A stretch of DNA of 64,000 bases from Pectinophora gossypiella. Taxonomy: Eukaryota > Arthropoda > Insecta > Lepidoptera > Gelechiidae. Within the stretch, counting starts at the first letter, position 1; the number at the start of each line of letters is the position of its first letter. Below the pieces are notes generated by a model, which was not told the origin of the DNA, ran no database searches, and worked only from the letters and a program-made list of their open reading frames with translations. The stretch covers positions 5,394,001-5,458,000 of the forward strand of contig NC_065407.1 of assembly GCF_024362695.1 (NCBI RefSeq), read 5' to 3'. A program made the position numbers and the translations under genes. Shown in pieces: positions 44,401 to 56,359 of this stretch.

Positions 44401-46045
44401 CACACAAAAATAATAAAAAAAAATACATTTTTGGGGTTGCCTATACCTACAACTGAAACTCAAAAATATTTTTTTTCATTGAACCCATACGTGGGGTATC
44501 TATAGATAGGTCTTCAAAAATGATGTCCCTATTTTTTTTTCTAAACTGAATAGTTCGCGCGAGATATTCTTCCAAAGTGGAATTTATAATAACACGATGA
44601 ATATTATATATATATTAATATCTACATGACAATGGTTAGGTACTAGTACTACAAATAGATAGGAAACAACCCACTATACTTACACTTAATTTATAAGAAT
44701 GATGAATTGATGAACTACGATAATGATAGTGTTCACTCCATCGCCTTGAATACAATCTACCACGCTTATACCACGAGATTCACATCATGTGATATTTTTA
44801 TGATCGTTGTAACTGTCGCTCCGCACCATCGTCTACTTGAATTTAAAGTAGGTAATGTATTTTTTTTAAGGAAGATGGGCAACCATTTGACCACAATATT
44901 ACTTAATGGTAAGTGATGACGTGGCCGAGAATGGAACATGCTTACCTAGAAAGTGCCTATTCTCTCTCCCTCTCTCTCCCTTTATTTAAGAGCTGCGCTC
45001 TTGTGGGTGGAGTAATCTATTCACTCCTATTTAGTATAATTAATTCCGTCTCTGAAAATTGAAACATGTCCGTCTCTGGGATTTGAGCTGTTTTATATTA
45101 TATATTTTTAATGTAAGAATAAACTATTTCACAGGAAACTAAAGGTTGTATCACACAGAACTAAATGTTGTCGGTTGCGCAACCAATAACACAGAGGTGT
45201 CAATTGCATACATTTTGTTCTACCATGGAATACCTAGTGAGATATGAACATAATACTCGATAAATATAAATTGAAGAAAAATGACAATTTATTATCTTAT
45301 TTAGGTCAGTGTACATTAGATGTGGGCGTATGTATGCTTTAGTTTATTTACTAAGGATCTACTTAGAAAGAAATGTTTCATAAAGATCCATTATAAATAA
45401 AATCAGAATTATTTTCCCAATAAGTAATACAATTTCAGATCTACCTTTGACCATAATACGTATTTTTATTATTTACTTGAAAAACAATGAAAAACAAAAA
45501 CATCTTATCAAGCAGTCGCGGCAACAGCTGGTGTTTTATAAATGGGATAATAAATAATGCGAACACGACACCACTTTTATCTCGTATCATCTTAACCGTA
45601 TTCTGCGCATGATTCCGGTTGTGTTAGTGTCAAATCCGCCTCATCCTTGAGACCACTTTACTTCTGATCACAGTTCGCTTCCCGGATACAATCCAATGAG
45701 CACAACCGGAGTAATTGATTATTCTACCTGCAGGACGCAGAGCAACTGACCTCATACATAGGTACATAAGACGCTAGCTTCCTATTGGTGTAGGCAGAGG
45801 TCACGGAAATCTAATTACAATGATCCCGAATTCGTGATTCACCACTTTCGCTTATATCACTATCTTCAAAAAATTGTTACATGTTCACCAGTTTAGAATA
45901 CTCTTGAGCTGACCTTTCTTTGAAACATATTTAGTTTACTGCCTCTTCCTAGTCCTGCACTTGTATCCCGTTTATAAGTCTGTAGCGTTAATCTTCTTAA
46001 ATTAACTCTGCACGTCCGAATGGCTTACTCAATTGTCATACATAA
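44400..46045. other. Upstream AT-rich region, mostly unrecognised
   Basis: Contains one dispersed-repeat block at 44860-44980 (AACCATTTGACCACAATATT, TAAGTGATGACGTGGC, GTGCCTATTCTCTC) and a CTCTCTCCCT microsatellite near 44960-44990. The rest shows no gene-like frame or repeated sequence I can match. Confidence 0.45.
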
Positions 46046-46049
46046 CATA

Positions 46050-46190
46050 ATATAGCATCAGCCTATATCCCCGAAAGAGGCTGAGGTGAATACTCATGCC
46101 CACTCCTCGCCAGCTATGTCTAAGTCCTATGTAATAAGGGCGAGCCTATGGCCATTACTCTGGCAGAAATCCTGGAAATAACATTATATC
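46050..46190. repeat. CACTCCTCGCCAG repeat family, copy
   Basis: ATAATATAGCATCAGCCTAT, CCCACTCCTCGCCAGCTATG, CTATGTAATAAGGGCGAGCC, GGCCATTACTCTGGCAG. Shared with 43895-44045 and 27000-27065. Confidence 0.6.
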
Positions 46191-46854
46191 AATTATCTAT
46201 GATTCCAACACCGAATTATCATCACCACATTTTTTTCAGCGCAACACTTACTTATCATCCCATAATTCTCTATTTTATCTTTATAAACAATCTATTAATT
46301 ATAGAACTCGTGTACTGCTCAAGACTTTGCATACAATATATTCGTCCGTCGCATAATATATTCACGGTCCCTCAAATATCATCATCATGATCCCTCTTGT
46401 CTTCCGCCCCGCAGTACTCTGTCTTCCGCAAGTGGAATGGCACCCAGAGTAGTAGGACTTCTGTCCTCTGAATGGTACTGACAAATATCATAATGAGCTC
46501 AATATATCTGTCAACTTTTTAAGCATGCCGGTGAAGATAAATGTATTCCATAATTATTGTAACATTATTTTTCTATTTCTCTGTTTGTAATTTTGTATTT
46601 CCTTTGTGTGCAATAAAGTATTTGTTGTGTTATAAGGCTGTACGAATCCTATGTTATTTATTCGTTCCCAGTCCAGCAAAGAATAGTGACCATTACTTAA
46701 CGTCAGGAACCGCAACAATGGAATCCTTTGACACTCAATCAGAGAATGCAATACGTTTGAAAGCCCGTGTGATTTTCTCGTCAAACGTTTGTACCATCTG
46801 GTTGCAATATATACTATGTTACCAACTGCGCTTGTCGAAAATACGCGGTAAATA

Positions 46855-47032
46855 CAGAGTGTTAGTGACATTGTAACGAATACTGAAGGGGATGACTCAG
46901 ACTATGATTCTGGGTTCATATCAAGTGGAATTTTTCGTCGCAATTTCATGATTTTTGTGTTTTTTTTTAATTTTGCGACTGTGAATCAACCCTCAACGTT
47001 TTCGTTACGATGTCACTAACACCCTGTATATA
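46855..47032. mobile_element. Palindromic MITE family M, copy at 46.9 kb
   Basis: TACAGAGTGTTAGTGACATTGTAACG at the left and GTTACGATGTCACTAACACC/CTGTA at the right. The right arm has an internal deletion, so the element is shorter than others. Confidence 0.85.
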
Positions 47033-47034
47033 AA

Positions 47035-49500
47035 AGTTTGGGTTGAAACTCCATAATAACTTTTATTTTACTACTGGAATTGGCAAGAATGAGAATTTTG
47101 AACACAGTTGGTTTTATTTGGTTCAATAGGTGGCATTTCAGGAAAATATTAAATTATATTACGTTTTATAGCAACTTTTGTATCCTTGGACTAGAAGCGA
47201 GTAAAAACAACAACGCGATCAACTCCTTATCTCTCCGGGAATATTGAAAAAAAAACGGCAAAGAAAGGCCTTCGTTTCTAACTTCATCTTCAAAACCTAA
47301 GAGCCACGCTCTTGTCGATGTAGCATTCTCCATCCTTGTCTATCAAAGAAAAATTTCTTAACTTCTTTATAAGACACGACGTTCACCTTCTCTTCAATTT
47401 ATTCCGTGTAAGCTCTTCTTGGTCTTCCCTTTACTCTCTTTTCTTCTAAATAGAATCTAGGATCATTATTATGGGTGATGGTCTGTTGGATACCAGTATG
47501 GCTCATCCAACTAAGGACTTCTTATGGAAAGTGATTGTAAGTTGTGTTCTGATTACTTACTGCTCACACATATGTAAGTACTTATGTAGTTAGACAGTCT
47601 AGTTCAGTAGAATTAGTGATTATATTTCATTAAATATAATGTTTTACAATAGCTTCAATACGCAGTATGATTTAGAACTGTAGCAGTAGGAGCCAGTACT
47701 GTGACGTTCATTAGCATAGTGATTAGGTCGATCGATTCTGTTATATCTTACGGCATGTTAATATGCTGATAACCGAATAACCGATTGTCTCCGTCTATTT
47801 CACAATGTTACAGCATACGTTACTGTTTCCGTGCATGTTCTGGGACAATGAAAATAGGTATCTTCCTGCTTATTATCACGAGTATGTCGTAAATGTGGTC
47901 CAATGTATTTTTCCGGGGAAGTAGATAGTAGTAGTAGCCGGTAATATGGAAAAGTAACCATAAAAATATCGCATAACAAAAAACGGCATTGTTATACCAC
48001 TCATTATCGTGACCTCTGTTTGAACTAGACACCTTGACCAGCAAATCAGAGGTCCCGAGTTCAATTCTCAGTTGGATCTAGGTATTTCTACATCAGCCAG
48101 TATCAGCGAAGGAGTTTGGAGTTTGCTTCGTCTCCTCAGAGCGACAAGGTTCAGGTATCGTGCCTAGCAGTGATCTCATCTAATTTAATTCGCTATATTT
48201 CCAATGAATTATTATTTGGTATTCCTGTCTATATTGAGAAAGGCGTACATTACTTCTATTGATGTCACTTAATTAGTCTGAAACGTAATTCATTGAGTTT
48301 AGGAGTCAACAAACTTAAGGGCAATATTCCCATTCGTGTTATAAAATCTTCTGAAAATTTATTTTAAAAATTTTAAACAACACAAATATTTATAAAGTCG
48401 CTACTACTAAGTACTTTTTCTAATAAAATTAATTTGAATAATTGTCTATCGAAAAGTCTTGTTCGTCTTATTTAATAATATGCATTTTTATTTAAGAAAT
48501 TGCCCTGTAATCCGGTAGGTATTTACGTTTATTTAATAATATTAAAATTAATAGGTACATTAAATAAGTTCAAAGTTTTGTTACAGAAAGCTAAATGTAC
48601 TAAAACCAAACCGAAGAATACCCACTTCCCGAAGTTTCAGGCGGTAACTTGCAAACATAAAGTTTGAGTTTGATTAAAAGATACTTTTGGTGAAATACAA
48701 TTCAATCAAGATCGAGTTTAGCTAAGAGTTACTTAATCCTAACAGACTATTATTGTACCAAAATTTTCTTACCAGCATTTGGATCCCATTAGGAGTATTT
48801 TATTGAACAATAATATTCCTCCACTTCACAACACAAAATTCGAAGACACTCTCTGTTCGGTAGGTACTGTCACGGGTTTTAAAAAAAAAAGTAAAAAGTT
48901 TTTTTTTTATTATTGGAAAGGAAGGCGCGGTCGGGTCGTGCCTCGCGATGGTTTTAACTGAAAACTCTATGCTGAGCGGGTTGCGTGTTTGGGTCCGATG
49001 TTAGAAACCCACCGCCCGCCTCGCCAGACGTCGTCAACATTTTATGCAAAAAAAATCTTCAAAAATACTTTTAACGCTTGAAATCTTTTTACGTTATTTT
49101 TATTCTGGATTTTTTGAATAGAACAGTTTAAAGTTACAACGACAGCTGTCTTTTAATTCATTGTTTGTTTGACCCGTTACCATGGCGACCGCCAAGTTTG
49201 CTGTTTGTACGTTGAGTTGTGTCAGTTCCTTTTATCAAATACTTTGTCTATTGTAATTTCGAGATAATTTTATATATTATGAGAAATCATTAACTAGGTA
49301 GGTAACAATATATTTTGCTATGGCATTATTCAAATGTCGAGTAGTTAGAAAGAATGTTCTTCATATATCCTAAGGTCGTTCGAGAGGAGACCTCAATTAT
49401 TAATATTATTATGTACGCACCGTGGTTTGTTTATATATTAATGTTCCATAAAAATTAACATTACTTACGTAGGTATGGTACTCGGAGAACTCCTTTTATT
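47035..49500. other. Gene-free stretch, nothing recognised
   Basis: AT-rich sequence without long frames, repeated blocks or RNA-gene features that I can identify. A poly-T run at 48900-48910 is followed by a GC-richer 130 bp (GGAAGGCGCGGTCGGGTCGT ... CACCGCCCGCCTCGCCAGAC), which may be a retroposon fragment. Confidence 0.4.
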
Positions 49501-49535
49501 GCGTCCTAAATTATGCAGAAGACAAAAAAATAAAA

Positions 49536-49727
49536 TTAGCCCAGAAAATCGACCTTAACAGAAAATGTTAACGTCTTCTGACGTAACGAACGGCTGTTAG
49601 TAATAGAGGTATGACATTTGACTGCGGTACTCTCTGACGACACAACTTCAACGGGTTGGCCTTGCTGATTAGTAGGAATGTACAGGATTCCTGAGGGATC
49701 GTCCTGAATTTCTAATCCCAAATACAT
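49536..49727 (-). other. Unrecognised 63-codon open frame
   Basis: The frame reads Met-Tyr-Leu-Gly-Leu-Glu-Ile-Gln-Asp-Asp-Pro-Ser-Gly and later Val-Glu-Val-Val-Ser-Ser-Glu-Ser. Its composition is more protein-like than most shadows here, but no family is recognised and splice sites are not evident. Could be an exon or TE remnant. Confidence 0.25.
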
Positions 49728-49770
49728 AAATATCGCTTTATAGATAAAACCTAGTAAGCGCCTTCTTTAA

Positions 49771-50122
49771 AAAATCACGTTCAGACGTGGATTTTTGTTT
49801 ACAAGACCCCGCTATGCGCAAAGCACATTAGGGACGTTAGTTTTAATTCGGGTAAAGAAATTGTAACCTCACTTTTTACCCTGATTTAAAATCACGTTCA
49901 GACGTGGATTTTTGTTTACAAGACCCCGCTACGCGCAAAGCACGTTAAGGACGCTAGTTTTAATTCGGGTAAAGAAATTGTAACCTCACTTTTTCCCTGA
50001 TTTAAAATCACGTTCAGACGTGGATTTTTGTTTACAAGACCCCGCTACGCGCAAAGCACATTATGGGACGCTAGTTTTAATTCGGGTAAAGAAATTGTAA
50101 CCTAAATTTTTACCCTGAATTA
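49771..50122. repeat. Tandem array, ~117-bp unit x3
   Basis: AAAATCACGTTCAGACGTGG ... AAGACCCCGCTACGCGCAAA ... TAATTCGGGTAAAGAAATTG is repeated with unit starts near 49772, 49889 and 50005. The units differ at a few positions (ATGCGC/ACGCGC, CACATTAGGG/CACGTTAAGG). A LINE poly-T begins 24 bp after the array. Confidence 0.93.
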
Positions 50123-50145
50123 AATTAAATCAATGAAATCGAGGC

Positions 50146-50770
50146 TTTTTTTTTTTTTTTTTTTTTTTGACGTGACTTATTGTAGATTTGCCGCAGATGG
50201 CATTAACTACTTGGCCGGACAAATGGGGAGCGCTGAAGGCTCTCACCCGGTACAACGTTTAAGACAACAGGCCTGAGGGTGCCCAGTTGGGCGCGAACCT
50301 CGGCTCAGGGCGTCGTCTGAGAGGAAAAATATTTGAAAGAATTAATCGACCCTAGTGGGTCGATAGCGATAAGCGCTGAATGAGGGAAATCGTCGACCAC
50401 GCCGGCGGGGTCGGTATCGGGGTCCTGAAGTGTTTGGTGTGTTTGGTGTCGCGAGCTGATTGGCTGCCTCTATGGCTAGGGTAATCGGGTCGTCGGGATC
50501 GTATATTACGTCCTTCGGACGCCGATACTTTTCAGTACCGTCCCTAAGCGGGATGTATTCGGAAGCCGCAACTACCAGGGGATTTGGGTGGTGCGGAGCA
50601 GAATCGAAAAAACGTTTGGAAGCTAATTTGAGCCATTGGGCAATGGTTGGCAGACCTAGGTCAATGTGCAGATTTTCATTGCGAAGGAACCACGGAGCTC
50701 CCGTGGCTTTCCGCATGAAACGATTTTGTATTACCTGTAGACGGTGAATTTGAGAGGGGCTCGCGTGAGG
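50146..50770 (-). mobile_element. Family J LINE (Jockey-like), longest copy with intact ORF2 C-terminus
   Basis: On the minus strand a 124-codon open frame (50716-50342) continues a Jockey-clade ORF2 end: Arg-Lys-Ala-Thr-Gly-Ala-Pro-Trp-Phe, Leu-Gly-Leu-Pro-Thr-Ile-Ala-Gln-Trp, Ala-Ser-Lys-Arg-Phe-Phe, His-Pro-Asn-Pro-Leu-Val, then a basic Arg-rich tail and stop. The 3' UTR of about 190 bp follows and a ~25-base A-run (T-run on plus). A weak GAGGC target duplication lies at 50141-50145 and just past the right end. This copy defines the family; other copies are mostly its 3' UTR. Confidence 0.92.
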
Positions 50771-50884
50771 CTATGCTGAATATTGGAATGTGGTATTATA
50801 AAAAGGCGCTAACGGAATATTTTAGTTTTTTTTACCTTTGATGGGTTTGCTCAGTTTTCACTCTAATCGACGATATTTGGTACC

Positions 50885-50945
50885 TTTTGTCCGGCCAAGT
50901 AGTTAATGCCATCTGCGGCAAATTTACAGTAAGTCACGTCAAAAA
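50885..50945 (+). mobile_element. Family J LINE, ~60-bp 3' end
   Basis: TTGTCCGGCCAAGTAGTTAA, TGCCATCTGCGGCAAATTTA, AGTAAGTCACGTCAAAAAG. Opposite orientation to the longer copy 115 bp to its left. Confidence 0.85.
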
Positions 50946-51937
50946 GTCTGGAAGAGTTTTCTACTGCGCAATAACGCCGCACAGTAGAAATCTTACAAAG
51001 ATACATAAATAACAATTTATGTATCTTTGTTTTTCCGTGTGTGCAATAAAGTATTAGGTGTGTAAGTGTGTATTGAACTAATTCACTCATCAGGATTAAG
51101 TTCTATCTAACATGATTATACTCTCTAAAAGGCTTCAATGCAAAATATGATGCTTTTAGGCTTTATCGAACCTGATACGTAATATGTTATACTTTTTTGA
51201 ATAGGTACTTGAATTGAATCGTTTAAAATAAATCGTGGTGCTTCGTTTACATTGCTTTGGGATAGAGGACGCCACAAAGAGCTAGCGGCAACGTGGGTAA
51301 AATTGGTATTTCAGCACTCATTTTTCAAGTAAATCTTTGTCTTAGTAGTTACTATTCAACGTTCATAACATAGGGATTATTCAAATAAGTTTAGTATTCT
51401 TTACATGTCTCATGAAAGATAATGTGCTAATGCCTCGTCTACACTAGGCTATTTGTAGTACTTGGCACATACTTACTTGGTTGTCGTACAAGGTCTTGGC
51501 ATAAATTGCTGATTCATAAATGTAAGTGAACCGACTAAAATGTCGAAAGGGAAGCTTCAAGTACGTTGTAGAAGACACGAAGAAAACATTTACAATGATT
51601 GTATTTTTGATATTAGGTCCCTATATACAAATAGCTACGTAAACAAGAACTCGCGTCATAATCTCTAATTGGGTGGACAGCAATGTAACAAGGTAACTTG
51701 CAGGCATTTTTAGATCCAGATCGCATGATGCATCGTATAATTATCAACCCATCTTCTGTAATATCTGTAGGCAATACTGGTAGTCATAATCCCCATTGTC
51801 ATTGTTACGGTATTTCCGGGAATCACACCCCAAACACACAAAACACACACACAATCAACGTCTAAAAACAACTTCATCGCTGTTCGTTCGTTTGATGACG
51901 AACCGTCTACGCAATAGCTATTGCGACAAATAACAAA

Positions 51938-52108
51938 GGTTGTTACTGACATCGTAACGAAAACTTTGAGTGATAATTCAGAACATTATTCTGAGTCAAT
52001 ATGAAGTGGAATTTTCATGAATGTTGCGACGGAAAATTCCACTTGATATTAACAAAGAATTTTAAGCTGAATCATCCCTCTCAAGATTCGTTACGATGTC
52101 ACTATATA
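51938..52108. mobile_element. Palindromic MITE family M, copy at 52 kb
   Basis: GTTGTTACTGACATCGTAAC ... GAAGTGGAATTTTCATGAAT on one side, GCGACGGAAAATTCCACTTG ... TTCGTTACGATGTCAC on the other. The 5-bp spacing between arms is shorter than in other copies. Confidence 0.82.
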
Positions 52109-52277
52109 TATACCCTATGTATAAAGACTATGCGACGGCAGCATTTATGGAATCGAGTAGCGGCCGCGCCGTTGTTCGTTCGTTGTCGAAGCTTGGCAGA
52201 TGACAGTCATTAGAGAACCACACTGCACCTGATCGTATTCTACATGTATAAGTAGGATACAAATATTGTGAGGCATG

Positions 52278-52376
52278 CGCCTTTTTTTTGTGACGTGACT
52301 TATTGTAGATTTGCCGCAGATGGCATTAACTACTTGGCCGGGCAAGTGGGGAGCGCTGAATGCTCTCACCCGGTAA
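52278..52376 (-). mobile_element. Family J LINE, ~95-bp 3' end
   Basis: T-run, GACGTGACTTATTGTAGATT, TGCCGCAGATGGCATTAACT, GAGCGCTGAATGCTCTCACC, then abrupt change at 52376. Confidence 0.87.
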
Positions 52377-52396
52377 CGCCATGCGGTATGTGCTGC

Positions 52397-52700
52397 GCAC
52401 GTACAATAAGTACATCATCATCATGTCATCCAAACCGTATCCGGCGACGGCGACTCCTAAATATCTATCCCGAGTCGTTGTTGTGGTGGGCTCTGATGTG
52501 GCTGGCGAAACCGAACTGCAGCTTGAAGGTCCGGTCACACGGTACACAATAAAGCTGGCCTGACGAATTGAGTGTGTAGTTATAGGAGGGTTTTGGTCGA
52601 GTCTTCCGTGTTTGGCGCTTTGCGTCGAGAAATACATAGTGAGGCATGTTGCGTACGGAGTCCGTGGCACATGTTTATATCCCCTTTTATTCAAGTTACA
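52397..52700 (-). mobile_element. LINE fragment with C-terminal C2H2-like motif
   Basis: The minus-strand frame ending at 52465 reads ...Gln-Leu-Tyr-Cys-Val-Pro-Cys-Asp-Arg-Thr-Phe-Lys-Leu-Gln-Phe-Gly-Phe-Ala-Ser-His, then Ile-Arg-Ala-His and a stop. This C-x2-C...H-x3-H ending is typical of one group of insect LINE polyproteins. A short 3' UTR follows, ending in ATGATGATG (52400-52415), as in the trinucleotide tails of such elements. It abuts the family J fragment on its left. Confidence 0.65.
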
Positions 52701-52734
52701 GACACTAAAATATTACACCCCGTTTTATTAAATA

Positions 52735-52885
52735 CCTCATCATCTCCCTAGCAATATCCCTTTTTTCACAGGGCCCGCTTACCTAACCTAAAGATTTAAC
52801 AGGTCCGATTTATTTCAGAAGCGCCTGCCTGTCTTACCTTCCAGCCCGCGAAGGGGAAACCAGCCCAATACAGGTTAGGTCACTT
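52735..52885 (-). repeat. SINE family S2 fragment
   Basis: CATCATCTCCCTAGCAATAT, GGCCCGCTTACCTAACCTAA, AACAGGTCCGATTTATTTCA, CGAAGGGGAAACCAGCCCAA. Confidence 0.78.
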
Positions 52886-52902
52886 TTCCATAACTGTGGT
52901 CG

Positions 52903-53061
52903 TACAGTGTACCCATGAGCAATATAATGTACCCACTTCAGGACTCTGTCGCACTAACATATTTGACATTTAGTGAGACATACAGTTCAATTTGTCAAAA
53001 AAGTTAATGTGACATGGTACCAAAGTGTATACATAATATATTAATGCTCGTGACCGTACGT
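52903..53061 (+). mobile_element. TIR MITE family E, copy 3
   Basis: CATGAGCAATATAATGTACC at the left, TAATGCTCGTGACCGTAC at the right, with AATTTGTCAAAAAAGTTAAT inside. Confidence 0.78.
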
Positions 53062-53418
53062 AGTATTATTCCTTGCCACAGAGTGAATCTCCAAAGTGAT
53101 CTATTTAAATTGGGCGTTTCAAACTAAGTACGATGTGAATAAAGTTGTCATTCGATTTTTGTAATAGGTTTTTTTTAAAGGCTTTGCAACACTTGTATAA
53201 AATAGAAACGCTTATCGTCGCCTTATAGTGAAAACCATGTAAGCGCCTCTTTGTAAAATCACATTATTATTAATAATAATAATAATAAAATATTTATTTC
53301 AGATTCTGCATCCATATAATGTTAGTAAAACAATAGAGACTTACGAACTATGTTAGTATATTGTTGTTATGTTATTATTGTTAAGAAAACCTCGAAATCG
53401 ACAAGATTTTATCAATTA

Positions 53419-53761
53419 GGGAACGCAATCCCGATCTCGCGAGATCTCGTTTCATTTTTCGGAATCAATCCCGAATCAATGACGAGATCCCATTTGAGAT
53501 TGACGGGATTGGGCGAATCTCCTTGATTTATATTTTTTGCTGAAATGCTGATTTCCATAGAAAACTTAATTATTTAGTTAGTAATATTAAAGAATAAATG
53601 ATTTTGTTTTCTTTCAAAAAGGTTTTTTTTTAATTCAACCTCACTATCACAAACAAGCAGTTTTTTCATCGTTTTTAGCCATCCTAATTTATATTATTTG
53701 ATGAACTAGACGAGATCCCAAAAATTCCGGGATTTGCGATCGCGAGCCTGGATTGCATTCC
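53419..53761. mobile_element. Candidate TIR element (GGAAYGCAATCC ends)
   Basis: The left end GGAACGCAATCCCGATCTCG and the complement of the right end GGAATGCAATCCAGGCTCGC pair as ~20-bp imperfect TIRs, about 340 bp apart. Subterminal repeats of ATCCCG/CGGGAT and GAGATC lie inside. No coding frame. An 8-bp target duplication expected for hAT is not evident, so class is open. Confidence 0.55.
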
Positions 53762-54499
53762 TTATTATCAATCCAGATGAGAAATTGTTTTGAAACTATT
53801 AAAACTGTTTGAAAACAATCGGGAATTTGTTGAAAAAGTGTTTTTTTTTACAAAATCCTTATGTGGTTTTTCACTATATGTATTAGGCGACGTCACGTGG
53901 TGTTAAACCTGCAGTAAACCGTATCCATAAACGAAACTTAAACACTTATAATTTTCACTGGATTTCTAGGTCATACCTACTTATAACCTTGCAGCAATCA
54001 ACCACCAAATGGTACGTTACGAATATGAAGGTTCATCTTTCCGGCTTGCGTGTTCGACCTTCAATTTAAAGCCAGAATTCTTCAGGCTGTTATTGACTTC
54101 TTGATTTATGATCTTAGAAAGCGTTGCGGCTCGATAGCTAAATGCAAATTTCCCTCGGCTCAAAGGCCACAAATTTTTGATTTCCTTTGTGATTTATTGA
54201 AGAATTAATATTTTACACGAATCAAGTGAAGTACTAGTTTTATTGTATCAATGCTGCTTTCAAAGTCACGTTCGTTTTACTAAAATTATTTATTAGATAT
54301 TTTACGTAGTATTATTTTTAAACAATATTGTTAATACTTTAAATAGTAAGTACGGAACTCTCGGTCAACTATGTCGCTTTTTTTTGTTTTTATTTTAGGA
54401 CCATGAATAAATAGGATCGGCAAACTCCACAAACTCCACTTTTGAGTAGAAGTTATAGCATGTAACATGTTTATTGTGAATTTATTCTAACGAGCTCTC

Positions 54500-54767
54500 T
54501 TAAGACCCCGATACCCACCCCGCCGGCGTGGTCGACAATTTATCTCATTCAGCGCTTATCGCTATCGACCCGCTAGGGTCGATTAATTCTTTCTAATATT
54601 TTTCCTCTCAGACGACGCCCTGAGCCGAGGTTCGCGCCCAACTGGGCACCCTCAGGACTGTTGTCTTAAACGTTGTATCGGGTGAGAGCCTTTAGCGCTC
54701 CCCATTTGTCCGGCCAAGTAGTTAATGCCATCTGCGGCAAATCTACAATAAGTCACGTCAAAAAAAA
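54500..54767 (+). mobile_element. Family J LINE 3' end with 14-bp target duplication
   Basis: Family J 3' UTR from ACCCCGATACCCACCCCGCC to the A-run. Flanks TCTAACGAGCTCTC (54486-54499) and TCTAACAAGCTCTC (54768-54781) differ at one base. Confidence 0.92.
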
Positions 54768-55083
54768 TCTAACAAGCTCTCCATTAGAACCAGAAATTCA
54801 TAATTCTTAAAAAATATTAAAAAAATGCAGTACAAAACCCGTATCAGAAGCAATTTACTCTTCGAAAGAGATATAAAATATTTAAACACGGCTCGTTTCA
54901 CGGGGAGCACCATACCGCGTGTCTATGTCACTCTCGATAGGAGTGGTTAGTCGTTTATTTTTTCAGTTCCGCTCTGCACAATTTCGCTTTCGTGCAAAAC
55001 GAACCCTTATATAAGGAGTGAATACAAGGTTAAAAGGGTACCTGTATGTCTAAGCCTCTAAGGGCTACTATACATTAGTACCT

Positions 55084-55395
55084 TTTTCGGACAAATGGGG
55101 AGAGCTGAAAGCTCTCACCCGGTACAACGTTTAAGACAACAGGCCTGAGGGTGCCCAGTTGGGCGCTAACGTCAGCTCAGGGCGTCTTCTGAGAGGAAAA
55201 ATATTTGAAAGAATTAATCGACCCTAGTGGGTTGATAGCTATAAGCGTTGATTGAGAGAAATCGTCGACCACGCCAGTGGGGTTGGTATCGGGGTCCTGA
55301 AGTGTTTGGTGTGGCGAGCTGATTGGCTGTCCCTATGACTAGAGTAATCGGGTCGACGGGATCGTATATTACGTCCTTCGGACGCCGATACTATT
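55084..55395 (-). mobile_element. Family J LINE fragment lacking its 3' terminus
   Basis: CGGACAAATGGGGAGAGCTG, ACCCGGTACAACGTTTAAGA, ... CCTTCGGACGCCGATACT. It covers the ORF2 end and most of the UTR, but the last ~60 bp and A-run are missing. More diverged than other copies (AGCGTTGATTGAGAGA for AGCGCTGAATGAGGGA). Confidence 0.88.
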
Positions 55396-55774
55396 AAGGA
55401 ACCGCACACTATGAATTCCGCTAAAGAAGAAAAGGAAGAAACCATGGAATATTTTGATGCAGTAGCTAAGATGGAAGATTTATAAAAGTACCATCGGCAT
55501 GGATGGCGATGGAGTTATTACCTAAATCAAAATATGCCCCTAGACAACTTCACAACCTAAATTATAAGAAAGAGTTTGGTATAATGATTACAATATAAAA
55601 TACAGAGGTCCTAAAAGTAAGGTTATCACAAGAACCTCTGTAACAATAAACTATTTGGTCCAATCATAATGACTCATAAACTCTACAATAAAATTTCTGG
55701 CCGACCATCTTCATTTTATGACGTAACACAATAGTGTATGTAATTTAGTAATAATGGTGTGAAACTTTTAGCCG

Positions 55775-55985
55775 GAGACTTACGTAGTGGCATAGAACGA
55801 CAACTCTTCGCTCCCCACCAGCGACTGAGCTTTACCTCACCCCCCTCGGTCATACTTTAGTTTTCAATTGTATGGACGTCAGACGTCACGCACACAGATG
55901 CGCGTGTATGATAACGTCAATGTGTAGTGTCTATGTAAAATGAAGTATTAGTATGACGTGTCCGGGGTGTGGTAGTAGGTAGGTA
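55775..55985 (+). repeat. ~200-bp dispersed repeat family G, copy 3
   Basis: GAACGACAACTCTTCGCTCC, CACCAGCGACTGAGCTTTAC, CTCACCCCCCTCGGTCATAC, GACGTCAGACGTCACGCACA, GATAACGTCAATGTGTAGTG, TGACGTGTCCGGGGTG. Confidence 0.75.
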
Positions 55986-56284
55986 ATTATATAGCTATAT
56001 GTACCGAGTCCCCGTCCGTGTCGACTTTTGTCATGTAATAATCAACAGTAACATATGTGCATACGTACATAGCGGTCAAACTCATAACCCTCATTTTAGC
56101 TTCGCCGAAGTCGGGTACAACACTACTTAATAGTTTGTTGTCACGTTGTTGTGATGATTTAGTCGTTACATGAGCCAGGTTAGGGAACTTTGGAGGCTTA
56201 ATAGTAAACCTGACTCTACGTTTGATGAGCTCGGTCATTGATCTCACAAGCTATCCATAGAGGCCAATCAGCTGGCTACACTAA

Positions 56285-56357
56285 ATACTCTCAGCGCTCC
56301 CCATTTGTCCGGCCAAGTAATTAATACCTTTCGCGGAAAATCTACAATAAGTAACCG
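56285..56357 (+). mobile_element. Family J LINE, ~70-bp 3' end (diverged)
   Basis: CTCAGCGCTCCCCATTTGTC, CGGCCAAGTAATTAATACCT, AAATCTACAATAAGTAAC. Confidence 0.82.
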
Positions 56358-56359
56358 TC

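Noticed and set aside
46541..46876. Overlapping 105-111 codon frames on both strands
   Set aside because: Neither has a recognisable domain, both overlap a MITE end, and the region includes a LINE-like GTGCAATAAAG tail.
49771..50122. CRISPR-like array
   Set aside because: Units are 117 bp with no spacer/repeat alternation; this is a eukaryotic tandem duplication.
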